Shown here: positions 1-6,811 of the stretch, piece after piece | Numbering within the stretch: position 1 is the stretch's first letter | Layout: each line of letters begins with the position of its first letter | DNA from: an uncultured Bacilli bacterium | GTDB lineage: Bacteria > Bacillota_I > Bacilli_A > RF39 > UBA660 | Length of the DNA: 7,643 nucleotides | Assembly: GCA_910586635.1 (NCBI GenBank) | Contig: CAJUJA010000024.1 | Span: forward strand, 8,600 to 16,242 | Reading direction: 5' to 3' | Position numbers and translations under genes: made by a program | Notes under the pieces: model-generated | Databases searched by the model: none | Told to the model about the DNA's origin: nothing | The model's input: the letters and a program-made list of their open reading frames with translations, nothing else

Positions 1-203
1 ACTGTGGAAGGGGGCTACTTCTGACAAATTATGAAATATCGATACTAGAAAAATATAGTATCGATTATAGTCAATATAATAATTTGAAAAGTATTATACT
101 AAAGTTAGAAGAAATTCTAAATGAGGATCCCTCCTTAGATGATTTAGAACAGATTTCAAAGTCAATGTCAGAAAGAGATTATTATTTGAATACGAATAAA
201 TAA
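1..203 (+). CDS. C-terminal end of an unidentified protein (5' truncated)
   Basis: The frame with codons starting at position 3 is open from the window edge to a TAA at 201-203 and gives 66 residues. It reads as a plausible soluble protein tail: a short hydrophobic stretch (GLLLTNYEISILEKY), a helical Leu/Ile/Lys/Glu segment, an acidic stretch (EDPSLDDLEQ) and a polar end (SERDYYLNTNK). Arginine codons are AGA/AGG, as in the genes downstream. I do not recognise the family. The gene ends 70 bases before the cysteine desulfurase gene, which has its own promoter starting 18 bases after this stop, so the two are probably separate transcription units or only partly coupled. An internal start further along is possible but not needed, because the frame is open to the edge. 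Confidence 0.7.
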   Translation, partial: CGRGLLLTNYEISILEKYSIDYSQYNNLKSIILKLEEILNEDPSLDDLEQISKSMSERDYYLNTNK

Positions 204-220
204 TATGAAATCTGTATTAT

Positions 221-249
221 TTTACAGGTCAAAAGATGCATGCTATAAT
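221..249 (+). promoter_or_regulatory. Sigma-A-type promoter of the desulfurase-thioredoxin-CcdA operon
   Basis: The -35 element is TTTACA (221-226) and the -10 element is a perfect TATAAT (244-249). The spacer is 17 bases and TGC directly before the -10 makes an extended -10. Transcription should start near 256, giving a leader of under 20 bases that carries little beyond the AGGAGG ribosome site (260-265). There is no room for a riboswitch or T-box leader. Confidence 0.85.
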
Positions 250-273
250 GATAAAGTATAGGAGGATTTAAAA

Positions 274-1407
274 ATGGTTTATTTAGATTATGCAGCAACA
301 ACTCCGGTAGACGATGATGTTTTAGATACATTTAATAAGGTGACTAAAGAATATATTGGAAATCCAAATTCTCTACATAAATTGGGGATTGCATCTAAAA
401 AACTGATAGAAGCATCTACCAAACAAATAGCTAGTATCCTAAATGTCAAAGAAAGTGAGATTATATATACTAGCGGAGCAAGTGAAGCTAATAATATGGC
501 GATAAAAGGAATTGCTTTCAAATATAAAAATAGAGGATGCCATATTATTACGACTAGATTAGAACATTCTTCTGTAATTGCACCACTTTCTTATTTACAA
601 CAAATGGGTTATGAAATAGACTTTGTAAATTTAGATGAGACTGGAAGGGTAGATTTAAACCATTTAAGTAAACTTATTCGAGAAGATACCATCTTGGTTA
701 GCATTTCTAGTGTGAATAGTGAAGTGGGAGTCATTCAACCAATTAAAGAGATTGCCGAACTATTACAAAGGTATCCCAAAGTATATTTTCATAGTGATGT
801 GACACAAGCAATCGGAAAAATAAATATCAATTTAGGATTAATCGATTTGGCCTCCTTTTCAGCACAGAAAATATATGGAATGAAAGGAATTGGATGCCTA
901 ATAAGGAAGGAAAAAATCACATTAGTGCCACTTATTCATGGTGGAAAGTCTACAACTATTTATAGAAGCGGAACTCCAGCTACTGCCTTAATAGCCTCCT
1001 TAGCGAAGGCTCTTCGGTTAGTAAGTATGAGACAGCAAGAAAACTATCAAAAGGTATTACAACTCAATCAGTATGTTCAAGAAAAAATGGGAAAAAACTC
1101 TTATATTCATATCAATAGTAACTCATATTGTAGCCCCTATATTATAAACTTTAGTGTAAAAAATATAAAACCAGAAACTTTGCTTCATGCCTTAGAAGGG
1201 GACGATATTTTTCTTTCTACACAAACAGCTTGTTCAACGAAAGATCAGTCTACTGCTGTTTATGAAGTGACCAAAGATGAAGAGTATTCAAAAAGCAGCT
1301 TAAGAGTTAGTCTCAGTCATTTAACTACAAAGAAAGAGTTGGATATCTTTATGAATCAACTAAAGGGTTATATAGAAAGGTTAGTGGAACTATATGAAAG
1401 TCATTAA
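274..1407 (+). CDS. Cysteine desulfurase, NifS/IscS family, class V aminotransferase fold
   Basis: A PLP enzyme that removes sulfur from L-cysteine, giving alanine and an enzyme-bound persulfide used for Fe-S clusters or tRNA thiolation in the cytosol. The 377 residues match the family length. Visible landmarks are LDYAATTP at residues 4-11, the PLP-stacking His98 in LEHSSV, Asp175 and Gln178 in HSDVTQA, the PLP lysine Lys199 in SAQKIYG, Arg231 in RSGT, and the sulfur-accepting Cys320 in STQTACST. The STQTACS loop resembles, from memory, the NifZ-type desulfurases that work with ThiI in Bacilli, but no thiI gene is in the window, so no symbol is given. Oddities: Gln198 stands where family members usually have His beside the PLP lysine, and the usual NNEVG is NSEVG. 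The start is fixed by AGGAGG eight bases upstream. The 3' end overlaps the next gene by 14 bases. Confidence 0.95.
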   Translation: MVYLDYAATTPVDDDVLDTFNKVTKEYIGNPNSLHKLGIASKKLIEASTKQIASILNVKESEIIYTSGASEANNMAIKGIAFKYKNRGCHIITTRLEHSSVIAPLSYLQQMGYEIDFVNLDETGRVDLNHLSKLIREDTILVSISSVNSEVGVIQPIKEIAELLQRYPKVYFHSDVTQAIGKININLGLIDLASFSAQKIYGMKGIGCLIRKEKITLVPLIHGGKSTTIYRSGTPATALIASLAKALRLVSMRQQENYQKVLQLNQYVQEKMGKNSYIHINSNSYCSPYIINFSVKNIKPETLLHALEGDDIFLSTQTACSTKDQSTAVYEVTKDEEYSKSSLRVSLSHLTTKKELDIFMNQLKGYIERLVELYESH

Positions 1408-1669
1408 GATTACAGCAATTTGGTGTAGTGCCTGTTTAATTATGAATAATACTTGGAAGAAGGTATTAGAAAAGTATGATATAGAAACCGTTGACTTAGA
1501 CCTAGATATGAACGAGGATGAGGTAAAAAAATATCAACCAGGTTCTACCTTACCTGTATTTATTTTTATGGATAAAGAAAAAGAAGTAAAAAGAATAACT
1601 GGAGAGGTAACATATCAGGAATTAATAAAATTGATAGAGGAGTTAGGTTTTAGTGAAAAGATATCTTAA
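1394..1669 (+). CDS. Small cytosolic thioredoxin-like protein
   Basis: A 91-residue single-domain thioredoxin-fold protein. It opens directly with a beta strand leading to the redox motif WCSAC (Cys11, Cys14). The family's cis-proline follows at Pro54 in TLPVFIF, and the fold closes with a Gly-rich turn and a C-terminal helix (QELIKLIEELGF). There is no signal peptide, so it acts in the cytosol. The CSAC centre differs from the CGPC of housekeeping thioredoxin, pointing to a dedicated partner. The gene begins 14 bases inside the desulfurase gene and ends 17 bases inside the CcdA-type gene, so translation is probably coupled; its own ribosome site (AGAAAGG, about 1376-1382) is weak and distant. 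My inference is that it either passes electrons to the membrane carrier encoded next or handles persulfide sulfur from the desulfurase. The sequence cannot decide between these. Confidence 0.88.
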   Translation: MKVIKITAIWCSACLIMNNTWKKVLEKYDIETVDLDLDMNEDEVKKYQPGSTLPVFIFMDKEKEVKRITGEVTYQELIKLIEELGFSEKIS

Positions 1670-2867
1670 AATAATGATTCTTATTTTTATAATGAGTATC
1701 ATACTTTCTATTTCAACAGAGGCTAAAGAAAAAGTGAAATTGTACCTTTTTCATGGAGATGGATGTCCCCATTGTGCAGAGGAGATCAAATTTTTAGAAA
1801 AGATTTCCCAAAAATATGATAATTTAGAAATTGTAAAATATGAGGTTTGGTACGATGAGAACAATCAAAAGTTATTAGAAAAAGTGAAAAAAAAGATGAA
1901 TATTAAAGGTAATGGAGTTCCTATTACCATAATAGGATCGACTTCTATTTCAGGATATACAGAGTCTTATAATAATAAAATAGAAAGAGCCATTCATTAT
2001 TACTTAGAGGATAATCATTATCAAGATATTGTTAAAAAGATAAGAAATGGAACATATAAAGCAAAAATAGTAGAGGATTCTTTCTCAAAAGAGGATCAAA
2101 AAACCGATTCTAAGACAACAATAAAGATTCCCCTTATTGGAAAAATAAATTTAAAGAATGTATCTGTTTTTGTAGCAGCTGCTACCATTGGGTTAATAGA
2201 TGGTTTTAATCCATGTGCTATGTGGGTATTATTATTTTTAATTAGTATGTTAATTGGAATGAAAAATAGAAAAAGAATGTGGATTTTAGGAATTAGTTTT
2301 TTAACAGCCTCAGCTTTGGTTTATATGGTGATTATGCTTTCATGGCTAAATATTGTAGTAAATATTACCACCTCCATTCTACTTAGAAATATCATTGCAG
2401 TGGTTGCCATAATAGGAGCATTTATCAATCTAAATAGCTTTAGAAAATCAAAAGATAGTGGTTGTGAAGTAGTAGATGATAAAAAAAGAAAAAAAATATT
2501 TTCCAAAATTAAAAAATTCACAACGGAAAAAAGTTTTCTTTTAGCTCTTTTGGGAGTGATTGGTCTAGCTGTGAGTGTCAATCTAATAGAATTGGCTTGT
2601 TCTGCAGGGCTTCCCCTGGTGTTTACGCAAATTTTAGCACTTAATCAGATAAAGGGGATTTCCGCATTCTTATATACCCTTATTTATATACTTTTCTTCT
2701 TACTAGATGATTTAATTATATTTATGATCGCTATGTTGACAACTAAGGTCACAGGAATTTCTACTAAATATAATAAGTATTCACATTTAATTGGTGGACT
2801 GATTATGTTACTGATTGGAATTTTATTAATCCTAAAGCCAGAATGGTTAATGTTTAATTTTCATTAA
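1653..2867 (+). CDS. Extracytoplasmic thioredoxin domain fused to a CcdA/DsbD-type transmembrane electron carrier
   Basis: A 404-residue membrane protein. Residues 1-24 are a signal peptide or membrane anchor with two basic residues before a hydrophobic core. Residues 26-130 form a thioredoxin-like domain with GCPHC (Cys38, Cys41) and the cis-proline of GVP (Pro90). A charged linker (about 131-165) leads to a six-helix CcdA-like module (about 170-396) with the family's cysteine pair: Cys188 in FNPCAMW and Cys316 in ELACSAGLP. Known CcdA/DsbD proteins carry electrons across the membrane through such a pair; here the acceptor would be the fused outer domain. DsbD carries its thioredoxin domain at the C-terminus, so the order is reversed here. 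The start is GTG, set by AGAGGAG (1636-1642) ten bases upstream inside the preceding gene. A basic cytosolic loop (about 263-293) separates helices 3 and 4. The exact number of helices is an estimate. Confidence 0.9.
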   Translation: MKRYLKIMILIFIMSIILSISTEAKEKVKLYLFHGDGCPHCAEEIKFLEKISQKYDNLEIVKYEVWYDENNQKLLEKVKKKMNIKGNGVPITIIGSTSISGYTESYNNKIERAIHYYLEDNHYQDIVKKIRNGTYKAKIVEDSFSKEDQKTDSKTTIKIPLIGKINLKNVSVFVAAATIGLIDGFNPCAMWVLLFLISMLIGMKNRKRMWILGISFLTASALVYMVIMLSWLNIVVNITTSILLRNIIAVVAIIGAFINLNSFRKSKDSGCEVVDDKKRKKIFSKIKKFTTEKSFLLALLGVIGLAVSVNLIELACSAGLPLVFTQILALNQIKGISAFLYTLIYILFFLLDDLIIFMIAMLTTKVTGISTKYNKYSHLIGGLIMLLIGILLILKPEWLMFNFH

Positions 2868-2898
2868 TTTTTATCTAGCAATATTTTAAATTTTATTA

Positions 2899-2904
2899 TA
2901 TAAT
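2899..2904 (+). promoter_or_regulatory. Possible -10 element before the DUF1292 gene
   Basis: A perfect TATAAT lies 26 bases before the GTG start. At 17 bases upstream the only candidate -35 is TAGCAA, a poor match, so this may be a weak or activator-dependent promoter. No terminator hairpin is seen between the CcdA-type gene and this point, so read-through from the first operon is also possible. Confidence 0.35.
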
Positions 2905-2930
2905 AAAGAAAAGAATAGAAGGTGTTTATC

Positions 2931-3185
2931 GTGGAAAATAAAATAACAATTGTGAATCAGAAACAAGAAGAAGAGGATGTAGAATTAGTAACTTACTTAA
3001 ATACAAAAGATAACAAAAATCAGTATATTGTTTATACCAAAAATGAAAAACAACCAAATGGCGATATTATAATTTATATTTCTAAACTGATAGAAGAAGA
3101 TCAAGTAAAGAAAATAGTTGAAATCAAAGATGAAGAGGAATGGAAAAATGTTCAAACCCTATTAAAAGAAATTGCAAATGCATAA
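2931..3185 (+). CDS. DUF1292 (YrzB-like) family protein
   Basis: An 84-residue acidic cytosolic protein. It reads as an antiparallel beta domain with the pattern seen in DUF1292: ELVTYLNTKDNKNQYIVYT, then GDIIIYISKL, then a C-terminal helix (EEWKNVQTLLKEIANA). The family is common in Bacillota, often encoded near the RNase Holliday-resolvase cluster, and has no firmly known function. I chose the GTG at 2931 because AGAAGGTG (2917-2924) lies six bases upstream. An in-frame GTG at 2922 would add three residues but lies inside that ribosome site. It is followed after 19 bases by the next gene and is probably the first gene of a three-gene operon. Assignment to the family is from sequence pattern only. 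Confidence 0.75.
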   Translation: MENKITIVNQKQEEEDVELVTYLNTKDNKNQYIVYTKNEKQPNGDIIIYISKLIEEDQVKKIVEIKDEEEWKNVQTLLKEIANA

Positions 3186-3204
3186 ATAGAAAGATGGTGA
3201 AGAT

Positions 3205-3996
3205 ATGTCATATAAAGATTTTGATTATGAAAATGCCCTGAGTTCTATTAAAGCAAGTTTGTTTGATATATATGAAAACCAAGAAAGGATAATTGGATCT
3301 ATCGAAGATGAGCAGTTAAGACAAGGTCAAATAACAAGATATATCAAAATGAAGGATACTGCAATTACTTTGATAGAAGATATCACAAATTTATATGATA
3401 AGGATAGGAATAAAACGGTAAAAAAAGAAAATAATAACAAGGAAATACCTATTGAAGTAGAAAAGCCAGAGGTAGTAGAATTAAAGCCTGAACAAAAAAC
3501 AGAAAATTTAGAAGAACCTATAGAAGAATTTGTAGAAGAAAATGATATTCAAGATGAGGAAAAGGAAAATCCGACCGAGTTAGAATTATCACAGCAAATA
3601 CCGACGACTGAAGAAATTAGTGTAGAATCTACAGTAGAAGAAGATTCTAAGGAAAAGTTTTATTTGGATAACAGAAATGGAACTAAACCAAATTTTGCTT
3701 ATGTTCCACCTGGTCTATTTGAAATTATAAAAAAAAATAGAATTATAGTAAGAGATGAGCATTTAATAGAGGAAGGACATCCACAACTACATAAAATGGA
3801 TGAACAGCAGCCCAGAGGAATTATTGTGAGAACCGATCAATTTATGAAGTTAGCCTTATCTAGGCATCGTCAGGAAGGCGTTTTAAGGGATGCTAAAGAA
3901 TTTAGAATAGAACAAGCAAAAAAATCAAGTAAACAGATGATAGAAGAGGAAAAACAGAAAATGGATATAAAAGTGAAGTCTTTAAAGGTCGCTTAA
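3205..3996 (+). CDS. Unrecognised protein with an acidic linker between two helical or globular ends
   Basis: I do not recognise the family. The 263 residues fall into three parts. Residues 1-68 are probably helical (SSIKASLFDIYENQERIIGSI and onward). Residues 70-150 are a low-complexity linker with 25 Glu and 3 Asp in about 80 positions plus many Pro and Val, surely disordered. Residues 151-263 are a conserved-looking domain with FAYVPPGLFEIIKKN, then RGIIVRTDQFMKLALSRHR, and a basic helical tail. No signal peptide, membrane segment or Cys is present. The layout suggests a cytosolic adaptor or scaffold, for example in division or envelope work, but that is a guess. The ribosome site (GGTGA, 3196-3200) is modest. 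A strong AGGAGG for the next gene lies just after its stop. Arginine codons are almost all AGA/AGG, so it looks native. Confidence 0.8.
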   Translation: MSYKDFDYENALSSIKASLFDIYENQERIIGSIEDEQLRQGQITRYIKMKDTAITLIEDITNLYDKDRNKTVKKENNNKEIPIEVEKPEVVELKPEQKTENLEEPIEEFVEENDIQDEEKENPTELELSQQIPTTEEISVESTVEEDSKEKFYLDNRNGTKPNFAYVPPGLFEIIKKNRIIVRDEHLIEEGHPQLHKMDEQQPRGIIVRTDQFMKLALSRHRQEGVLRDAKEFRIEQAKKSSKQMIEEEKQKMDIKVKSLKVA

Positions 3997-4010
3997 TTAG
4001 GAGGAAAGTT

Positions 4011-4691
4011 ATGGATACTAAAAGTGGAAATATAGAACAATTGGATACGAACAGTAATGTAGAGTCTGTGTCAGATGCTCCAGCCATTACTGTTGTAAAT
4101 ACGATACCAGCAGTTGAAACTATTACAACTTCGGCTGCAAATATGAATCTAAAGGATTCTACTATGATAGAATATAATGAGTACCGTAATGAATTAAATA
4201 ATATTTATTGTACAACTACAGAAGAAAATTCTGTAATATCAGAATTCGTAGTAGATAATGATAAATGTAATCATACCATTACGATGAGACAATTGAACGG
4301 TACTAAAAATGTTTTATTGAGTAGAGAATTTGATTATACAAATCAATTTAAAGAGGTATTTTTGGTAGCTATGATAGAAGATTATAATAAATATAATTCA
4401 ATCTTTGACTCAAATGTTACAGCAGGTCAAAATGATTTCGTTAACTTTACTATTAGGACTAAGGAAAATGATACGTTAATCATAAAAAATATTGATATGG
4501 ATCAAGCATCTAAATTAAATGATATTCTTTATGAAAAAAAGGTGGAAACTCCAGCTCCACAAGATTCAAATACATTGATGGGAACAAATGATAAAGGAAT
4601 CGGAAATACATTTGTTATTATATTAACTATATTATTAATAGGCTTAACCTTAGTTGGAACAATATTCTTCACTATTATGTCTAATAAATAA
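4011..4691 (+). CDS. Unrecognised tail-anchored membrane protein
   Basis: I do not recognise the family. The 226 residues start with a polar Ser/Thr/Asp/Val-rich stretch (1-50). A folded domain of mixed strands and helices follows (about 52-177), containing two lone cysteines, Cys67 and Cys86. A short Pro/Asn-rich spacer leads to one strongly hydrophobic segment at about 200-222 (TFVIILTILLIGLTLVGTIF) ending four residues before the stop. With no signal peptide, this is a C-terminal anchor that would leave the domain in the cytosol; the reverse orientation cannot be excluded. The start is fixed by AGGAGG (3999-4004), six bases upstream. Only 14 bases separate it from the previous gene and a terminator begins at its stop codon, so it is the last gene of the operon. 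It may bring the acidic-linker protein to the membrane (inference). Confidence 0.8.
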   Translation: MDTKSGNIEQLDTNSNVESVSDAPAITVVNTIPAVETITTSAANMNLKDSTMIEYNEYRNELNNIYCTTTEENSVISEFVVDNDKCNHTITMRQLNGTKNVLLSREFDYTNQFKEVFLVAMIEDYNKYNSIFDSNVTAGQNDFVNFTIRTKENDTLIIKNIDMDQASKLNDILYEKKVETPAPQDSNTLMGTNDKGIGNTFVIILTILLIGLTLVGTIFFTIMSNK

Positions 4692-4712
4692 ACATCCTAG
4701 GATGTTTTTTCT
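4691..4712 (+). terminator. Intrinsic terminator of the DUF1292 operon
   Basis: A perfect inverted repeat, AACATC (4691-4696) and GATGTT (4701-4706) around a CTAG loop, runs straight into six T (4705-4710) and then CTT. The stem begins at the last base of the tail-anchored gene's stop codon. It is short for a rho-independent terminator but correctly placed. Confidence 0.75.
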
Positions 4713-4828
4713 TTATGAATATATGATACTACAATTCACAAAGAAAAAATATAATAAAAATGTTTAATGCTCCTATTCATCGTTAAAATATGATGTACAT
4801 AATAATTCTTTAATCAACATTATCGAAA

Positions 4829-4857
4829 TTGACTTTATTAAAAATCTAAACTATTAT
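4829..4857 (+). promoter_or_regulatory. Promoter of the 642-residue orphan gene
   Basis: TTGACT (4829-4834) and TATTAT (4852-4857) each match consensus at five of six positions with a 17-base spacer. A perfect TATAAT overlaps at 4857-4862 but would need a 22-base spacer. Transcription would start near 4864, just before the ribosome site GATGAGGTGAT (4868-4878), leaving almost no leader. The AT-rich stretch between the upstream terminator and this promoter (4713-4828) holds no gene that I can support. Confidence 0.65.
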
Positions 4858-4882
4858 ATAATACTTGATGAGGTGATTTATC

Positions 4883-6811
4883 ATGTCTAACTTATCCAAT
4901 GACATTAAGAATCCAGTAGAAAATCAAGAAAATAATTTGTCGTCTTTATTTAATTCAAAAGGCGAGATTATTGGTATGCCACATAGTATGTTTGAGAATG
5001 ATTCTAAGTATAGTTTAAAAGTACGTAAAGAGTTAGAACAATATGGGGAACTTGTTTATGGTGTAAGCTCTGAAACAAAAGAACGTTTCAAAAAACTTGT
5101 AGAGTATTGGAGACCTCAAGACCATCGTAGACGTTATTGTGGTGAAGGAGCAGAATATTTTTATGACCAGGCAGAAGATATGGGTTTAGTTGGGGATGAA
5201 ATGGTTTCAAAATACGTAGCTGGACATATACTGAAGTTTATGACTGAGCATAATATTGACAATTCATTTATGCAAAAAATGTTTAATGAAATATGGCGAG
5301 ATACAGGTTCATTTAATGTAATAACTGATGACCAACAAGAAAGAGCAAGCGACTGGGTTGACTTAATGTTCAGTGGTCCACAAGCAGTGGAAAATCGCAG
5401 AAAAACAAGGCAACGAGATGTAGTAATGAGTAACGAAGTTGCAGATGGTTTAATGGGTGTTGCCAAAAAATTATTTGGACATAATGGGTCTTTTGACATA
5501 ACAGATATTAATGCACTATATATTTTTGAAACTGCATTAAGTCATGCAAGAAATTACCCTTATAGAAATAGTGGAAAAGACAAACTAAGTCGAGATGAAG
5601 TTATATCAAAACTTATTTTGACATTTTGCAAGGACATTGTTGTTTATTGGTCAAAACCAGAAAATATCAAGCTAATTCCTGTGGGCAAAAGAAGCAACTT
5701 ATTTAACTTGTTTCGCTATGTTGAAAATCCTGAAAACGATTTTACTATTGAGCAGTTAGAAAGTAAGCAACTGTTTATGTTTAGCGAAAATCAATTATCC
5801 ACTTATATAAATCCGTATGCATATATTCAACAAAACATTGGACAGGCAACTATCGATACACTTGATGGTGATTATATACATTATGATTATTGTGGTGATG
5901 ATGAGTATGAGAATAGGCCTAAAATTCCAGCACCATATCGTTATTATAGTATGGAAACAAGGTTAGAACTTGCAAAATTTATGCCTGATGATGAAGCTTG
6001 TCGCTATTATATGGAACTGATAAAATGGCGAGAATCGTGTCTTAGATATATATATAAAGCTGAATATACTGACAATGGTGATTATGATTCTGAAAACGTC
6101 AAGATATTTAGACTAATTGCTGATAGAACAAGCGACCCAAAAATAAAACTTGAATATATAAAAAAATGGTTGCAATTTGATAAACAGGCACAACAGATAT
6201 ATGCGAGTATAAATGATGATTTTTTACTCTTCGCGGATGATATAAAACGTAAAATAATTTCTCCAAATATGATTCCTACACTCGATAAAGAACACCAACA
6301 TATTGCTATGCTCATTCTTGAAAGAACCGATGATTTAGATGGAATGATAGCAGTACAAGGCGAAAAGCCATATCAAACAGCACATAGCGACTTAAGCAAA
6401 CGTGCTTTAAAGGGGATTATTGAATGCTATAAAAAAATGCCATGGGGTGATTTTGATGAACTTTTATCTGCCATTGACATTGTTCTTGAAAGTAAAAATC
6501 ATGCTATATCCGCACAACGAATGAGAGAAGTACTTGCCACTTTTTATTCACCTATCAAAAAGAAATATAACAAGGAAGCAAAAAGTAGTTATTATGCAAA
6601 TCGTCCTGAAGCTCTAGAAACTTCATATTATGGTAAACAAAAAAACATGCTTGAATCATATCTGACAAGATTAACGGAACAAATGAAAATCGAGGGGCAA
6701 ATGCAAAAAATAGTTTCTAAAGCAAACCACGAAATAGTAAAACCTCAAATTTTAAAACTCACGAAAGTTATTAGGCAAGTTGCCTTAAACAAAGCACAGC
6801 AAGAAAAATAA
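4883..6811 (+). CDS. Large cytosolic protein of unknown function, probably acquired by transfer
   Basis: I do not recognise this 642-residue protein. It has no signal peptide, membrane segment, Walker motif or nuclease or protease signature that I can see. It is Tyr-, Asp- and Lys-rich and reads as mostly helical, which would suit a helical-repeat scaffold. Distinct patches are a basic, aromatic stretch at 76-94 (WRPQDHRRRYCGEGAEYFY), a basic patch at 170-180, a Tyr/Asp-rich acidic segment at 330-345 (DYIHYDYCGDDEYE), Trp-bearing helices around 376-390 and 420-432, and a basic, Gln-rich helical tail (590-642). The start is fixed by AGGTGA six bases upstream. By my count 16 of 33 Arg codons are CGN, against 2 of 11 in the desulfurase and nearly none elsewhere, which points to a foreign origin. 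It is a single-gene unit between a terminator and a decayed gene. A defence or phage-related role is possible from context alone. Confidence 0.85.
   Translation: MSNLSNDIKNPVENQENNLSSLFNSKGEIIGMPHSMFENDSKYSLKVRKELEQYGELVYGVSSETKERFKKLVEYWRPQDHRRRYCGEGAEYFYDQAEDMGLVGDEMVSKYVAGHILKFMTEHNIDNSFMQKMFNEIWRDTGSFNVITDDQQERASDWVDLMFSGPQAVENRRKTRQRDVVMSNEVADGLMGVAKKLFGHNGSFDITDINALYIFETALSHARNYPYRNSGKDKLSRDEVISKLILTFCKDIVVYWSKPENIKLIPVGKRSNLFNLFRYVENPENDFTIEQLESKQLFMFSENQLSTYINPYAYIQQNIGQATIDTLDGDYIHYDYCGDDEYENRPKIPAPYRYYSMETRLELAKFMPDDEACRYYMELIKWRESCLRYIYKAEYTDNGDYDSENVKIFRLIADRTSDPKIKLEYIKKWLQFDKQAQQIYASINDDFLLFADDIKRKIISPNMIPTLDKEHQHIAMLILERTDDLDGMIAVQGEKPYQTAHSDLSKRALKGIIECYKKMPWGDFDELLSAIDIVLESKNHAISAQRMREVLATFYSPIKKKYNKEAKSSYYANRPEALETSYYGKQKNMLESYLTRLTEQMKIEGQMQKIVSKANHEIVKPQILKLTKVIRQVALNKAQQEK

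Noticed and set aside
199..221. AT-only hairpin AATAATA...TATTATT after the first gene as a terminator
   Set aside because: The seven pairs are all A-T with a nine-base loop and no real T-run. The right arm runs into the -35 of the next promoter, so it would be a very weak terminator at best.
288..521. Minus-strand open frame opposite the cysteine desulfurase
   Set aside because: It lies wholly opposite a well-supported gene, has no ribosome site and gives no sensible protein; it is a shadow of the + strand coding pattern.
2321..2581. Minus-strand open frame opposite the CcdA-type gene
   Set aside because: It mirrors the membrane-segment and basic-loop codons of the + strand gene, with no promoter or ribosome site.
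2922..2930. Upstream GTG start for the DUF1292 gene
   Set aside because: It overlaps the AGAAGGTG ribosome site that is correctly spaced for the GTG at 2931.
4713..4828. Short peptides or a small RNA in the gap before the 642-residue gene
   Set aside because: Only 8-14 codon frames without ribosome sites are present, and no stable hairpin was seen.
5161..5499. Minus-strand open frames inside the 642-residue gene (also 6082-6315)
   Set aside because: They overlap the long + strand gene, and their Ser/Cys/Ile-rich text is typical of antisense shadows.
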